This document shows positions 40,722 through 51,933 of a stretch of DNA of 64,000 nucleotides, piece by piece. Each line of letters begins with the position of its first letter. Within the stretch, counting starts at the first letter, position 1. The DNA comes from Microbacterium sp. (lineage in GTDB: Bacteria > Actinomycetota > Actinomycetes > Actinomycetales > Microbacteriaceae): NCBI GenBank assembly GCA_017306415.1, contig JAFKIL010000003.1, positions 558,001 to 622,000 on the forward strand. The letters run 5' to 3'. A model generated the notes under the pieces. The model worked only from the letters and a program-made list of their open reading frames with translations. It searched no databases and had not been told where the DNA came from. A program made the translations under genes and the position numbers.

Positions 40722-41888
40722 ATGACACGACGGACCTGGAGGATCGCCGCTGCCGCAGCGGTCGGCGTGACGGCTCTCGCCCTCGCCCTTCCGCAGGCGG
40801 CGATGGCCGGCGGGGCAGGGAGCGGACACGGCGGTGCGGGGCAGTGCGCGCTCGCGCGCAGCACGGTCACCGCCACGGCGCACGTGGACGCCGGGCTCAC
40901 CGAGCGCTTCGCGCGCTACGGCGACACCGGCGGCGGATGGACCGGCGGCGACAGCACCTTCTCGCTGCCGCTGAGCGGAGGCAGGCTCGGCTGGTTCTTC
41001 TCCGACACGTTCCTGGGAAAGGTGAACCCCGATGGGTCGCGGCCGGCCGACGCGCCGTTCGTCAACAACTCCATCGTCGTCCAGGACGCGCACGGGCTGC
41101 GCACCGTGGCGGGAGACGGCTCGGGCGCACCAGCCGGAGTCGTCCCGCCCGAGGCGGACGGCCGGTGGTACTGGGTCGGCGACCCGGCCAGCGGCCCGCG
41201 CGGCACCGTGCAGCTGCCCCTCCTGCAGTTCGAGAAGACCGGCACGGGAAGCTTCGACTTCCGCTGGACCGCCAATCGGCTCGCGATCCTCGACGGCAAG
41301 AGCCTCGCCCTGCGCACGATCGTCGACCTGCCGTCGGCGACGGGCATCAACTGGGGCTCGTGGACACTGCAGCAGGGCGCGACCACGTACATCTACGGCG
41401 TCACGGATGTGGACGGCGTGCGATCCGCGTACGTCGCGCGGACTCAGGGGCGTGACGGACTGACCGGGCACTGGACCTTCTGGAACGGCGCACGCTGGTC
41501 GGCGAGCGAGGCGGACGCCGTGCCGATCACGCCGAACGTCGCCAATGAGTTCAGCGTCGCGCCCTTCAAGGACGGCTACCTCCTCGTGACCCAGGACACG
41601 TCCGAGCTGTTCAGCACGCGCATCGTGGTCAAGGTCGGGTGCTCGCCCACCGGGCCGTTCACGGAGGCGGCCGAGCTGTACCGCACGCCCGAGACCGGCG
41701 CTCAGGGCAGTTACGCGAACGCGAACGTCTTCACGTACAACGCGCACGAGCATCCGGAACTGCGCCGCGGCAACCGCATCCTGGTCACGTACAACGTGAA
41801 CTCGTTCGACAACGTGGGCGACGTCTACGACGACGTCACCATCTACCGGCCGCGGTTCGTCGACGTCGACCTGACTGTGCGCCGCTGA
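40722..41888 (+). CDS. Secreted beta-propeller-like protein (DUF4185/DUF5005-like)
   Basis: The 388-residue protein has a Sec signal peptide (MTRRTWRIAAAAAVGVTALALALPQAAMAGG, cleavage near residue 28). The mature part has repeated propeller-like strands: GGGWTGGDSTFSLPLSGGRLGWFFSDTFLG, then GSWTLQQGATTYIYGVTD and GYLLVTQDTSELFSTRIVVK. The 'GDS...G-x-x-x-W-x-F-x-D-T' motif resembles the opening blade of DUF4185/DUF5005 proteins, some of which act on arabinose-containing glycans. A carbohydrate-active or carbohydrate-binding role is an inference from this resemblance and the setting. ATG 40722 is chosen because AAGGAG lies 5 nt upstream; the GTG two codons earlier overlaps that site. It is the last gene of the sugar cluster. 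Confidence 0.7.
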   Translation: MTRRTWRIAAAAAVGVTALALALPQAAMAGGAGSGHGGAGQCALARSTVTATAHVDAGLTERFARYGDTGGGWTGGDSTFSLPLSGGRLGWFFSDTFLGKVNPDGSRPADAPFVNNSIVVQDAHGLRTVAGDGSGAPAGVVPPEADGRWYWVGDPASGPRGTVQLPLLQFEKTGTGSFDFRWTANRLAILDGKSLALRTIVDLPSATGINWGSWTLQQGATTYIYGVTDVDGVRSAYVARTQGRDGLTGHWTFWNGARWSASEADAVPITPNVANEFSVAPFKDGYLLVTQDTSELFSTRIVVKVGCSPTGPFTEAAELYRTPETGAQGSYANANVFTYNAHEHPELRRGNRILVTYNVNSFDNVGDVYDDVTIYRPRFVDVDLTVRR

Positions 41889-41910
41889 AGGCCGGGGGTG
41901 GCTCGGAGGG

Positions 41911-42315
41911 TCAGCCGCTGCTGACGGCGGCCCACACGAGCCACCCCGCGCTGTAGACCACCGAGAGGATCGCGAGAGCGAGCGCCCACCCGGCGACCAC
42001 GCGGCTCTCGATCGGACGACGCAGGGCGACGATCGCCATCACGATCGCGGCGATGCCCACCGGGATCGCCCACCCGACGACGAAGGATGCTCCGAGACCC
42101 AGGAGCGCGAAGGCGAGAGCCGTGCCGGCGAGGCCTCGGGGCGGGCCGTCCGGCGATGCCTCGGGCCACGGCTGCGGCTCGCGCGCAGGCACGGACATCG
42201 GCCCGGGGCCCGGCTCGTCCGGCGCAGAGGTCGGGTCGTCGCCGGGCAGCCTCGTGCCCCCGTAGCCGCCGACCTGTCGGGCGTCGAGCGGTTCCGATCG
42301 CGGGGCGTCGCTCAT
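41911..42315 (-). CDS. Small proline-rich membrane protein (DUF4190-like)
   Basis: The 134-residue protein has a disordered, Pro/Gly-rich first half ([20 protein letters not shown]) and two hydrophobic helices, [33 protein letters not shown] and [21 protein letters not shown]. This matches the DUF4190-type layout, a cytoplasmic low-complexity tail ahead of two membrane spans. Function unknown. Its ATG at 42315 overlaps the tsaD stop by 4 nt (ATGA), so it is the last gene of the tsaE-tsaB-rimI-tsaD run; the association is positional only. Confidence 0.72.
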   Translation of the reverse strand: MSDAPRSEPLDARQVGGYGGTRLPGDDPTSAPDEPGPGPMSVPAREPQPWPEASPDGPPRGLAGTALAFALLGLGASFVVGWAIPVGIAAIVMAIVALRRPIESRVVAGWALALAILSVVYSAGWLVWAAVSSG

Positions 42316-43397
42316 GCCGCCGCCCCCTCGGCCGATGACTCCGCGACCTGGATCTCCGTCACGGGAAGGGTGGAGTCGGCACCGAAGGCGAGCGTCGACG
42401 GGGCCCGGCCGGACATGATCAGCTGCGACGCGAGCGCCGCGATCATCGCGCCGTTGTCCGTGCACAGGGAGAGCGGCGGGATGCGCACGGCGACCCCCGC
42501 GGCGGCCGCGCGGGCCAGGGTGACGTCCCGCAGCCGGCGGTTGGCGATGACGCCCCCGCCGAGCAGCAGCCGGGGCACGCCGAACCGGGTGCATGCATCG
42601 AGGGCCTTCGTGACGAGCACGTCGACCACGGCCTGGCGGAAGCTCGCGGCCACGTCGGGGACCGGGACGGCGTCGCCCGCCGCCTCGCGCTGCTCGATCC
42701 ACCGCGCCACGGCCGTCTTCAGTCCGGAGAACGAGAAGTCGTAGCGGTGAGCATCCATGTCGGATGCGCGCGACAGTCCGCGCGGGAACCGGATGGCCTG
42801 CGGATCCCCCGATGCCGCGGCCCGATCGATCTCCGGGCCGCCGGGATACGGCAGCCCGAGGATCCGCGCGACCTTGTCGAACGCCTCCCCCGCCGCATCG
42901 TCCATCGTCTCCCCCAGGAGCTCGACGTCGGTCGTGAGATCGCGCACCAGCAGCAGCGACGTGTGCCCGCCGGAGACCAGGAGCGCGACGGTCGGGTATT
43001 CCAGGGGGCCCGCATCGGTGTCGAGCACGTCGGCGGCGATGTGTCCGACCAGATGGTTCACGGCATAGAGGGGCACTCCGAGCGAGACGGCGAGCGCTTT
43101 TGCAGCGCCGACGCCGACCATGAGGGCGCCGGCCAGGCCGGGACCGCTCGTGACCGCGACGGCGTCCAGGTCGTCGAGGCGGATCCCCGCTTCGGCGACG
43201 GCGGCCTCGATCGAGGGCTGGAGCGCCTCGAGGTGAGCGCGGGCGGCGACCTCGGGGACCACGCCGCCGTAGCGCGCGTGCTCGTCCATGCTGCTCGCGA
43301 TCGTGTTGCTGAGGAGCGTCGTCCCCCGCACGATGCCGATGCCGGTCTCGTCGCAGCTCGTCTCGATCCCGAGCACCAGGGGCTCGCGCACGTTCAC
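42312..43397 (-). CDS. tsaD: tRNA N6-adenosine threonylcarbamoyltransferase
   Basis: The 361-residue protein has the TsaD/Kae1 ASKHA fold: [16 protein letters not shown], the metal-binding [10 protein letters not shown] (H-x3-H), [11 protein letters not shown] and [12 protein letters not shown]. With TsaB and TsaE (both nearby) it transfers threonylcarbamoyl from TC-AMP to A37 of ANN-decoding tRNAs (t6A). The start GTG 43397 ([12 protein letters not shown]) overlaps the rimI stop by 4 nt; a GTG two codons upstream is an alternative. The length agrees with the family. Confidence 0.96.
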   Translation of the reverse strand: MNVREPLVLGIETSCDETGIGIVRGTTLLSNTIASSMDEHARYGGVVPEVAARAHLEALQPSIEAAVAEAGIRLDDLDAVAVTSGPGLAGALMVGVGAAKALAVSLGVPLYAVNHLVGHIAADVLDTDAGPLEYPTVALLVSGGHTSLLLVRDLTTDVELLGETMDDAAGEAFDKVARILGLPYPGGPEIDRAAASGDPQAIRFPRGLSRASDMDAHRYDFSFSGLKTAVARWIEQREAAGDAVPVPDVAASFRQAVVDVLVTKALDACTRFGVPRLLLGGGVIANRRLRDVTLARAAAAGVAVRIPPLSLCTDNGAMIAALASQLIMSGRAPSTLAFGADSTLPVTEIQVAESSAEGAAA

Positions 43398-43891
43398 GTG
43401 CACGCCCCGGCATCGCTCGGGAGGATGTCGCGGGCGTGCGCCCACCCGCGCAGATCGAGGCGCATCACGATCGCGTCGACGTCGTCGGGCTGGTAGTACC
43501 GCGGACGGCGGCCGAGCTCGCGGAAGCCCTCCGAGGCGTACAGGCCCGCGGCCACCGGGTTGTCCGCCCGCACCTCGAGGAAGACCTCGTGCACACCGCG
43601 ATCCCGCGCCTCCTCGAGGATCGTCGTCAGCAGGAGCCGGCCGCGGCCCGCGCCGCGCGCGCCGGCGTCCACCGCGATCGTCTGCACGTCGCCCTGACGG
43701 GAGCCCTCCGGGGCGCGCAGCCCCGCGTAGCCGACGAGTCGCCCGCCCTCCTCGAGGACGACGTAGCGGCCGTGCGGAGACGCGAGCTCGGCGCGCATCA
43801 TCGCCTCGGACCAGGCGTCCGTGGGGAACGAGGCCCGCTCGAGCGCCATGATCGCGCCGAGGTCGTCCACCGTGGCCGTGCGCGGGGTCAT
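43394..43891 (-). CDS. rimI: Ribosomal protein S18-alanine N-acetyltransferase
   Basis: The 165-residue GNAT protein has [22 protein letters not shown], the acetyl-CoA loop [22 protein letters not shown] near 80-100 and [20 protein letters not shown] near 110-130. The last motif is the RimI 'E-V-R-x-x-N-x-A-A-x-x-L-Y-x-x-x-G-F' signature. It acetylates the N-terminal alanine of S18 in other bacteria. It lies between tsaB and tsaD, as in many genomes, with 4-nt overlaps on both sides. Confidence 0.92.
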   Translation of the reverse strand: MTPRTATVDDLGAIMALERASFPTDAWSEAMMRAELASPHGRYVVLEEGGRLVGYAGLRAPEGSRQGDVQTIAVDAGARGAGRGRLLLTTILEEARDRGVHEVFLEVRADNPVAAGLYASEGFRELGRRPRYYQPDDVDAIVMRLDLRGWAHARDILPSDAGACT

Positions 43892-44568
43892 GCGCCCACC
43901 CGCTTGCGGGCGGCGGGAGGCGTCACGTCCGGCGCACGGAGGTAGAGGGGGTCGTGCGGGCCGATGTCGCGCCCCGCGGCGATCGCACGCGCGGCGGCGA
44001 GCGCCAGCATCGAGCCCGAGACGCCTGCGGCGTCGTGGCGGATCGCGCCGAGGTCCGCGATCCGCGCGTCGACCTCGTCGCGCGGCGCGAGCGCCGGCCC
44101 TGCGACACGGACGGGCAGCCCGTCGTCGTCGAGACCGTCGTACACCGAGTAGGCGAACTCGCGCCGCCGCGCGTCCGTGACCACGGCGAAGCGCGGCGTG
44201 ACCGCGTCCGGCTCCCCGGTGATCGCGTCGAAGAGGAGGCGCTCGAGCGCGATCGCGTCGTGGCTGACCACCGGGACGACGGGGATCGCACGGCCCAGCG
44301 CGAAGGCCCGGGCGGCGGCGATGCCGATCCGCAGCCCCGTGAACGCGCCGGGGCCCATGCCTGCCGCGACATGCGTGACGCCGGGGCCGTCGCGATCCGG
44401 GACGCCGGACGGCAGCGCGGATGCCTCCGCCAGCGCGCGCTGGAGCAGCGTGCCGATGACCTCGGCGTGCCGCAGCGTCTCGGCGCTCGCGACCTGCGAG
44501 CGCACGACGCCGTCGGCCTCGACCACGGCGACCGCCGTGCCGAGAGACGTGTCGATGCCGAGGATCAC
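43888..44568 (-). CDS. tsaB: t6A biosynthesis protein TsaB
   Basis: The 226-residue protein begins [20 protein letters not shown] and carries [27 protein letters not shown] near 68-94, both hallmarks of TsaB, a degenerate TsaD paralogue. It scaffolds TsaD and TsaE in the threonylcarbamoyl transfer complex. The GTG at 44568 lies 6 nt after a TACCCT -10 box, so tsaB-rimI-tsaD may also be transcribed from its own promoter besides readthrough from tsaE, whose stop is 39 nt upstream. Confidence 0.94.
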   Translation of the reverse strand: MILGIDTSLGTAVAVVEADGVVRSQVASAETLRHAEVIGTLLQRALAEASALPSGVPDRDGPGVTHVAAGMGPGAFTGLRIGIAAARAFALGRAIPVVPVVSHDAIALERLLFDAITGEPDAVTPRFAVVTDARRREFAYSVYDGLDDDGLPVRVAGPALAPRDEVDARIADLGAIRHDAAGVSGSMLALAAARAIAAGRDIGPHDPLYLRAPDVTPPAARKRVGA

Positions 44569-44574
44569 CCTTCC

Positions 44575-44580
44575 AGGGTA
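44575..44580 (-). promoter_or_regulatory. -10 box of tsaB (leaderless type, internal to the operon)
   Basis: TACCCT on the minus strand ends 6 nt before GTG 44568. Confidence 0.4.
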
Positions 44581-44607
44581 GTCGCGGCCGCGCGCACCCG
44601 CGGGCGG

Positions 44608-45093
44608 CTAGGGACGCCGCGAGACGGTGACGACGCGGGGCGCGTCTCCGTCGAGGTCGTCGTCCGCATCGGCGGCCGACGCGGACGCGCCGAGGTCGCG
44701 CTCGATCTCGACCTCCCACCACGTGTCGCGCAGTCCGCCGACCATCCCGCGGCCCCACTCCACCACGACGACCGAACCGTCGAGGTCCAGGTCGAGGTCG
44801 TCGAGCTCGGCCGGCGAGCCGAGACGGTAGGCGTCCACGTGGACGAGCGGCGTTCCACCGACCAGCGACGGATGCGTGCGGGCGATCACGAACGTCGGGC
44901 TCTGGACCGGACCGCGGATGCCGAGGCCCGCGCCGATCCCGCGCACGAGGGTCGTCTTCCCCGCGCCGAGGGGACCGGTCAGGACGACGAGGTCGCCCGC
45001 ACGGAGCACGGCGCCGAGCGCACGCCCGAGCCCCTCCATGGCGGCGGCCGAGCTCACCTCGCGTCGTCCCGCGAACGCCTCGATGCCGCTCAC
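44608..45093 (-). CDS. tsaE: tRNA threonylcarbamoyl modification ATPase TsaE
   Basis: The 161-residue P-loop protein has LVVLTGPLGAGKTTLVRGIGAGLGI (Walker A near 45), SPTFVIARTHPS, and the HVDAYRLGSPAELDDLDLDL and VVVVEWGRGM motifs that are specific to TsaE. It hydrolyses ATP during t6A synthesis with TsaB and TsaD. The C-terminal third carries an extra acidic tail (SAADADDDLDGD). GTG 45093 overlaps the alr stop by 4 nt; a frame extending to 45174 lies inside alr and is not used. Confidence 0.93.
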   Translation of the reverse strand: MSGIEAFAGRREVSSAAAMEGLGRALGAVLRAGDLVVLTGPLGAGKTTLVRGIGAGLGIRGPVQSPTFVIARTHPSLVGGTPLVHVDAYRLGSPAELDDLDLDLDGSVVVVEWGRGMVGGLRDTWWEVEIERDLGASASAADADDDLDGDAPRVVTVSRRP

Positions 45094-46214
45094 GCGGAGA
45101 CCTGGCGCCGCGGGACGCGGGGTCCGATCCGCGTCACGATCTCGTAGTTGATGGTGCCTGCCGCATCCGCCCACTCGTCCGCCGCGGGTGCCCCGAGCGT
45201 GGGGTCGCCGAAGAGCACGACCTCGTCGCCGACCGCGACCGGATGGTCGCCGACGTCGACCACGAACTGGTCCATCGCGACGCGGCCGGCCACCGTGAAC
45301 CTCCCCGAGCCGATGCGCACGGGGCCGAGTCCGGACGCCTGCCGCGGGACGCCGTCGGCGTAGCCGACCGGCACGAGGGCGAGCGTCGTCTCCCGCGCCG
45401 TGCGATGGTCGTAGCCGTACGAGACGCCGTGACCGGCCGGCACCCGGCGCACGGCGGCGACCGCGGCCCGCACCGTCATCGCGGGGCGCAGCCCGAGGTC
45501 GGCGGACGAGCGGTCCGCGAACGGCGACAGCCCGTAGATGCCGATGCCCAGGCGGACGCAGCCCAGCCGCGCCTCGGGGAGGTCGATGGCGGCGTGGGTC
45601 GCGGCGATGTGGCGCAGGCGCGGCGCGACGCCCACCGACGCGGCGACCCCGATCGCCTCGTGGAAGAGCGCGAGGGCGGCGCGGTCGTCGTCCGGCGACG
45701 CGTTGGAGAGATGGCTGAACAGCCCGACGACGCGGACCTTGCCGATGCGCTCGAGCCGGGCCGCCTCGGCGGCCACCATCCGCCAGTCCTCCGGAGGGAT
45801 GCCGTTGCGGCCGAGACCCGTCTCGAACTTCAGGTGGACGCCGACGGGCCGATCGGCCGTCGCGGCGGCGGCGGCGCGGTTGAGCTGGTCCATCGTCGAG
45901 ATGCCGAGCTCCACCCCGGCCCCGGCCGCCTCGACGAACGAGGCGCCGGGCGCGAGCAGCCAGGCGACGATCGGCGCGGAGATCCCGCCGCGGCGCAGGG
46001 CGAGCGCCTCGCCGACCTCGGCCACGCCGAGCCGGGTCGCGCCCCCTTCGAGGGCGGCTGCTGCGGCGCGCACCGCGCCGTGCCCGTACCCGTCGGCCTT
46101 GACGACGGCGATGACCTCGGAGTCGGTGAGCCGGCGCAGGTGGCGCACGTTCGCCGCGATGGCCCCGACGTCGACGAGCGCCTCGCGCAGGACGCCCGCG
46201 GGGAGGGCGGTCAC
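45090..46214 (-). CDS. alr: Alanine racemase
   Basis: The 374-residue protein has the fold-type III PLP site VIAVVKADGYGHGAVRAAA (catalytic Lys near residue 37) and the second catalytic base region HGVSYGYDHRT, with RLGIGIYGLSPF between them. Other motifs are FSHLSNASPDD and VAMDQFVVDVG. It makes D-alanine for peptidoglycan. The GTG at 46214 overlaps the acpS stop by 4 nt. The gene order acpS-alr-tsaE-tsaB-rimI-tsaD is the usual actinobacterial arrangement. Confidence 0.96.
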   Translation of the reverse strand: MTALPAGVLREALVDVGAIAANVRHLRRLTDSEVIAVVKADGYGHGAVRAAAAALEGGATRLGVAEVGEALALRRGGISAPIVAWLLAPGASFVEAAGAGVELGISTMDQLNRAAAAATADRPVGVHLKFETGLGRNGIPPEDWRMVAAEAARLERIGKVRVVGLFSHLSNASPDDDRAALALFHEAIGVAASVGVAPRLRHIAATHAAIDLPEARLGCVRLGIGIYGLSPFADRSSADLGLRPAMTVRAAVAAVRRVPAGHGVSYGYDHRTARETTLALVPVGYADGVPRQASGLGPVRIGSGRFTVAGRVAMDQFVVDVGDHPVAVGDEVVLFGDPTLGAPAADEWADAAGTINYEIVTRIGPRVPRRQVSA

Positions 46215-46597
46215 GCGGCGGCTCCCGCGACGGCGGAGCGGGCGTCTTCGGCTTCCGCGATCACATAGGCGGTGGCGAGGCCGGCGTCGTGCGACATCGA
46301 CAGATGCAGCGTCGTGATCCCGCGGGCGGCGACGACCTCCGCGGTGGACCCGCACAGCGTGAACCAGGGCCGCCCTGAAGGCTCAGGGGTGATCTCGATC
46401 TCGGTCCAGTGCACGCCGTCGGACCCGCCGAGCGCCTTGATGAGGGCCTCCTTCGCGGCGTAGCGCGCAGCGAGCGACCGGGGCGGAAGAGGGCGTTCCG
46501 CGGGGGCGAAGAGCCGCTCGACCAGCCGCGGCGTCCGCGCCAGCGACCGCTCGAATCGCGGGATGTCGACGAGGTCGACGCCGATGCCGACGATCAC
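46211..46597 (-). CDS. acpS: Holo-[acyl-carrier-protein] synthase
   Basis: The 128-residue protein has IVGIGVDLVDIPRFERSL with the metal-binding Asp and RYAAKEALIKALG with the conserved K-E-A motif, then LHLSMSHDAGLATAYVI near the end, all AcpS hallmarks. It transfers phosphopantetheine from CoA to acyl carrier protein. The GTG start at 46597 has AAGGAG 6 nt upstream, which decides it over a frame that extends to 46627. A TAGGGT -10 box at 46633-46638 suggests a promoter between glmS and acpS. Confidence 0.94.
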   Translation of the reverse strand: MIVGIGVDLVDIPRFERSLARTPRLVERLFAPAERPLPPRSLAARYAAKEALIKALGGSDGVHWTEIEITPEPSGRPWFTLCGSTAEVVAARGITTLHLSMSHDAGLATAYVIAEAEDARSAVAGAAA

Positions 46598-46632
46598 TGC
46601 GGCTCCTTCCCGCCGCGATCGCGGCATCCTCG

Positions 46633-46638
46633 ACCCTA
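46633..46638 (-). promoter_or_regulatory. Possible -10 box of the acpS-alr-tsa operon
   Basis: TAGGGT on the minus strand lies 35 nt upstream of the acpS GTG, leaving room for a short leader with the AAGGAG site. Confidence 0.4.
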
Positions 46639-46678
46639 TCGCGGCGCGCGAGCGCTCAGCAGGGAGCGGGTGCGCGGG

Positions 46679-48532
<1,854 letters not shown>

Positions 48533-48552
48533 GCTCTCAATCCTATGAGAGC
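48533..48552 (-). promoter_or_regulatory. glmS -10 box enclosed in a perfect 7-bp inverted repeat
   Basis: On the minus strand GCTCTCA-TAGGAT-TGAGAGC: arms 48546-48552 and 48533-48539, with the hexamer 48540-48545 exactly as the loop. The ATG follows directly, so the message should be leaderless and the palindrome is an obvious operator candidate. Confidence 0.6.
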
Positions 48553-48596
48553 GAGCCTGGGCATCCGCCTCGGGCGCCTCGCCGCCGGAGATCGGG

Positions 48597-49562
48597 TCAG
48601 AGCTTTCGCAGCAGGACGCGCTCCACCGCGTGGTCGGGCCCCTTGCGCAGCACCAGGGTCGCGCGATGACGGGTGGGGAGGACGTTCTCCTCGAGATTGG
48701 GGAGGTTGATGTCGTTCCAGTAGCCGAGCGCCCGCGTGACCGACTCCTCGTCGCTCAGGTCGGCGAACACCTTGAAGAAGGAGTTCGGGTTGCTGAAGGC
48801 GGCATGGCGGAGGGCGAGGAAGCGGTCCACGTACCACCGCTCGATGTGGGATGCGTCGGCGTCGACGTAGATCGAGAAGTCGAACAGCTCACTCACCGCC
48901 ACGTCGTTCGGCGACGGCGGCGGCTGGAGGACGTTCAGCCCCTCCACGATCACGACATCGGGTCGGCGCACCGTGACGTGCGCATCGGGCACGATGTCGT
49001 AGCGCATGTGGGAGTAGTACGGTGCGCGCACCTCGTCCGCGCCGCTCTTGATCTCGACGAGGAAGTCCACCAGCGCCCGGCGATCGTAGGACTCCGGGAA
49101 CCCCTTGCGCTCCATCAGCCCGCGCCGCTCGAGCTCCGCGTTCGGGTAGAGGAAGCCGTCCGTGGTGACCAGCTCGACCCGGGGGGTGTCCGCCCAGCGG
49201 CTCATCAGCTCGCGCAGGAGTCGCGCGATCGTCGACTTCCCCACCGCCACGGATCCCGCCACGCCCACCACGAACGGCGTCGTCGTGTCGGGTTCGTTGA
49301 GGAAGCCGGCGGTATCGGCACCGAGGCGCTTGGTCGCCGTCGCGTAGAGGCTGAGGAGCCTGCTGAGCGGGAGGTAGACGTCGCGGACCTCCGCGAGGTC
49401 CAGGCGATCGCCGAGCCCGCGAAGCTGCACCACCTCGGTCTCGGTGAGCGGCTGGGCCATGCCGGCGGCGAGGCGCGCCCAGTCGTCCCGGGCGATCTCG
49501 CGGTAGAGCGGCGCGACTCCGGCGGGGACGGCTGCCGCATCGACGGCTTCTTCGGCGGACAT
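48597..49562 (-). CDS. coaA: Pantothenate kinase (type I)
   Basis: The 321-residue protein is a PanK-I enzyme: [26 protein letters not shown] with the P-loop near 100, [28 protein letters not shown] and the conserved [23 protein letters not shown]. It phosphorylates pantothenate, the first step of CoA synthesis. Two in-frame ATGs lie at 49571 and 49562. The -10 box TACGAT overlaps the first and sits 7 nt from the second, so 49562 ([10 protein letters not shown]) is preferred. It is divergent from the Ppx/GppA-like gene with only 41 bp between the starts. Confidence 0.95.
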   Translation of the reverse strand: MSAEEAVDAAAVPAGVAPLYREIARDDWARLAAGMAQPLTETEVVQLRGLGDRLDLAEVRDVYLPLSRLLSLYATATKRLGADTAGFLNEPDTTTPFVVGVAGSVAVGKSTIARLLRELMSRWADTPRVELVTTDGFLYPNAELERRGLMERKGFPESYDRRALVDFLVEIKSGADEVRAPYYSHMRYDIVPDAHVTVRRPDVVIVEGLNVLQPPPSPNDVAVSELFDFSIYVDADASHIERWYVDRFLALRHAAFSNPNSFFKVFADLSDEESVTRALGYWNDINLPNLEENVLPTRHRATLVLRKGPDHAVERVLLRKL

Positions 49563-49569
49563 CGGCCCC

Positions 49570-49575
49570 ATCGTA
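49570..49575 (-). promoter_or_regulatory. -10 box of coaA (leaderless type)
   Basis: TACGAT on the minus strand ends 7 nt before ATG 49562 and is 16 bp from the divergent box of the next gene. Confidence 0.5.
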
Positions 49576-49591
49576 TCGGCAGGTCGTCGGA

Positions 49592-49597
49592 TAGCCT
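49592..49597 (+). promoter_or_regulatory. -10 box of the Ppx/GppA-like gene (leaderless type)
   Basis: TAGCCT ends 6 nt before GTG 49604. Confidence 0.5.
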
Positions 49598-49603
49598 CGA
49601 CGG

Positions 49604-50548
49604 GTGCGCCTCGGAGTCCTCGACATCGGCTCGAACACCGTCCACCTGCTGGTCGCCGACGTCCGGCCGGGGGGACGTCCGCTGGCGACGACCAGCCGGC
49701 GCACGGTCCTGCGCCTCATGCGCTTCCTCGCACCGGACGGAGCCATCCGCGAAGAGGGCATCCGGGCGCTCGAGGACGCCGCCGCGGCCGTGCGGGAGAT
49801 GGCGCGGGCGGAGCGGGTGGACGAGCTGCTCGCGACGGCGACGTCCGCCGTCCGCGAGGCGACCAACGGACCGGAGGTCATCGCCCGCATCGAGACGGCG
49901 CTCGGACAGCCGTTGCAGGTCCTCGGAGGCGAGGCGGAGGCGCGCTACACGTTCCTCGCCGTCCGCCGATGGTTCGGGTGGGCCGCGGGGCAGATCCTCC
50001 TGTTCGACATCGGCGGCGGCTCGCTCGAGATCGCGGCCGGCGCAGACGAACTCCCGGAGGTCGCGGCATCCGTCCCCCTGGGAGCCGGCCGGATGACCGT
50101 GCAGTTCCTTCCCGACGACCCGCCCGGAGAGGACGCCGTCGAGGTGCTGCGCGCGCACGCGCGGGACGCGCTGGCACCCGAGGCGGACCGGTTCCTCGGG
50201 GGGCCGCGACCCGACCACGTCGTCGGCTCGTCGAAGGCCATCCGCTCGCTCGCGAAGCTGGCCGGCTATCCGGTCCCGGGCTGGAGCGGCATCGAGCGCA
50301 TGGTTCTGCCGCGCGCCGCCCTCGGCTCGTGGATCCCGCGCCTCGCGCGCATCCCTGCCTCGGCGCGTCAGGAGCTGCCGGGGATCACTCCCGACCGGAC
50401 CTTCCAGATCGTGGCCGGAGCCGTCGTGCTGCACACCGCCATGACGCTCATGCGCGTCGACGAGCTGGAGGTGTCGCCGTGGGCGCTGCGCGAGGGCGTC
50501 CTGCTGCGGTACATCGAGTCCTTGAGCTGGAGCGCACCGAGCATCTGA
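49604..50548 (+). CDS. Ppx/GppA family exopolyphosphatase-like protein
   Basis: The 314-residue protein has the ASKHA phosphatase motifs [16 protein letters not shown] at 5-20, [14 protein letters not shown] near 80-93 and [16 protein letters not shown] near 130-145, which bind phosphate and the catalytic Glu. It covers only the catalytic N-terminal two domains, the short form usual in actinobacteria. The family degrades polyphosphate or converts pppGpp to ppGpp; short actinobacterial forms vary in activity, so either is possible. GTG 49604 follows TAGCCT by 6 nt. It is divergent from coaA and its 3' end nearly meets that of glmM. Confidence 0.88.
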   Translation: MRLGVLDIGSNTVHLLVADVRPGGRPLATTSRRTVLRLMRFLAPDGAIREEGIRALEDAAAAVREMARAERVDELLATATSAVREATNGPEVIARIETALGQPLQVLGGEAEARYTFLAVRRWFGWAAGQILLFDIGGGSLEIAAGADELPEVAASVPLGAGRMTVQFLPDDPPGEDAVEVLRAHARDALAPEADRFLGGPRPDHVVGSSKAIRSLAKLAGYPVPGWSGIERMVLPRAALGSWIPRLARIPASARQELPGITPDRTFQIVAGAVVLHTAMTLMRVDELEVSPWALREGVLLRYIESLSWSAPSI

Positions 50549-50550
50549 GC

Positions 50551-50567
50551 GACGCCTCTACGGCGTC
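50551..50567. terminator. Small hairpin shared by the convergent Ppx-like and glmM genes
   Basis: GACGCC-TCTAC-GGCGTC lies between the stop at 50548 and the glmM stop at 50558, which falls in the loop. A weak bidirectional terminator candidate. Confidence 0.35.
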
Positions 50568-51919
50568 AGCGCGAGGTGCTCGCGGACGACGGCGGCCAGA
50601 CGCTCGGCCACGCGCGCCGCGACTTCGGCGTCGGATGCCTCGACCATCACGCGCACCAGCTGCTCGGTGCCCGACGCGCGCAGCAGGACGCGGCCGGCGT
50701 CGCCCAGCTCCTCCTCGGCCTCCGTCACCGCGGCGGCGACGGCGGGATGCGCCACGCGGCTGCGATCCACGTCGCGGACGTTCAGCAGGACCTGCGGATA
50801 CACCGTCATGACCGATGCGAGCTCGGCGAGGGTCTTGCCCTGTCTCGCCATCTCGGCGAGGAGATGGAGGCCCGTGAGCAGGCCGTCGCCCGTGGTCGCA
50901 TACTCGCTCATGATCACGTGACCCGACTGCTCGCCGCCCAGCGCGTAACCGCCCTGGTCCATCGCCTCCAGCACGTAGCGGTCGCCGACGGCCGTCTGCA
51001 GGACGGTGATGCCGTGATCGGCCATCGCGCGATGCAGCCCGAGGTTGCTCATGACGGTCGCGACGAGCGTGTCCTTCGTGAGATGACCGCGGTCCTTCAT
51101 CGCCACCGCGAGGATCGCCATGATCTGGTCGCCGTCGACGATGTTGCCCTGCGCATCCACGGCGAGGCAGCGATCGGCGTCGCCGTCGTGGGCGATCCCG
51201 ACGTCGGCGCCGACGCGCACCACGTGCTCGGCGAGCGAGGCGAGGTGCGTGGACCCGACCCCGTCGTTGATGTTCCAGCCGTCCGGGTCGGCGCCGATCA
51301 CGGTGACACGCGCGCCGGCGTCGCGGAACGTCTCGGGTGACACGCCGGACGCCGCGCCGTGCGCGCAGTCCAGGACGACGTGGATGCCGTCCAGCCGGTG
51401 CGGAAGCGAGGCGAGCAGGTGGACGACGTAGCGGTCCTCGGCATCCGCGAACCGTCGGATGCGCCCGACGTCGGCACCCGTCGGCTGCAGCTTGGGACCG
51501 CTCATCGCGTCCTCGATGCGCTGCTCGACGACGTCGGGGAGCTTCACCCCGCCGCGCGCGAAGATCTTGATCCCGTTGTCGGGAGCGGGGTTGTGCGACG
51601 CGGACACCATCACGCCGAAGTCCGCGTCCGTCGATCCGATGAGGAACGCGGTCGCGGGCGTGGGCAGCACGCCCGCCTCGAGGACGTCCACGCCGGAGGA
51701 GGCGAGCCCGGCCGCCACGGCGGCGGCGAGGAACTCACCCGAGACGCGAGGGTCCCGGGCGACCACGGCGGTGAGGCGCCGCCCAGCGGCGCGGCGCGCC
51801 TCCGCGGAGCGACCCTGGCCCAGGACGACGGCGGTCGCCTGGGCCAGGGTGAGCGCGAGATCGGCGGTGAGAGGGCCGTTGGCCAGCCCCCGCACCCCGT
51901 CCGTGCCGAACAGCGGCAT
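50558..51919 (-). CDS. glmM: Phosphoglucosamine mutase
   Basis: The 453-residue alpha-D-phosphohexomutase has [20 protein letters not shown] at the start, catalytic serine loop [17 protein letters not shown] near 100-116, metal-binding [14 protein letters not shown] near 240 and sugar-binding [19 protein letters not shown] near 325. It converts glucosamine-6-phosphate to glucosamine-1-phosphate for UDP-GlcNAc. It starts 14 nt after the rpsI stop, in the usual actinobacterial order rplM-rpsI-glmM, so it is co-transcribed with the two ribosomal protein genes. Confidence 0.96.
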   Translation of the reverse strand: MPLFGTDGVRGLANGPLTADLALTLAQATAVVLGQGRSAEARRAAGRRLTAVVARDPRVSGEFLAAAVAAGLASSGVDVLEAGVLPTPATAFLIGSTDADFGVMVSASHNPAPDNGIKIFARGGVKLPDVVEQRIEDAMSGPKLQPTGADVGRIRRFADAEDRYVVHLLASLPHRLDGIHVVLDCAHGAASGVSPETFRDAGARVTVIGADPDGWNINDGVGSTHLASLAEHVVRVGADVGIAHDGDADRCLAVDAQGNIVDGDQIMAILAVAMKDRGHLTKDTLVATVMSNLGLHRAMADHGITVLQTAVGDRYVLEAMDQGGYALGGEQSGHVIMSEYATTGDGLLTGLHLLAEMARQGKTLAELASVMTVYPQVLLNVRDVDRSRVAHPAVAAAVTEAEEELGDAGRVLLRASGTEQLVRVMVEASDAEVAARVAERLAAVVREHLALTP

Positions 51920-51933
51920 CGGAACGGTCCCGA

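Noticed and set aside
48533-48600. glmS ribozyme or riboswitch
   Set aside because: The -10 box is 7 nt from the ATG, so there is no leader to hold one; that ribozyme is typical of Firmicutes.
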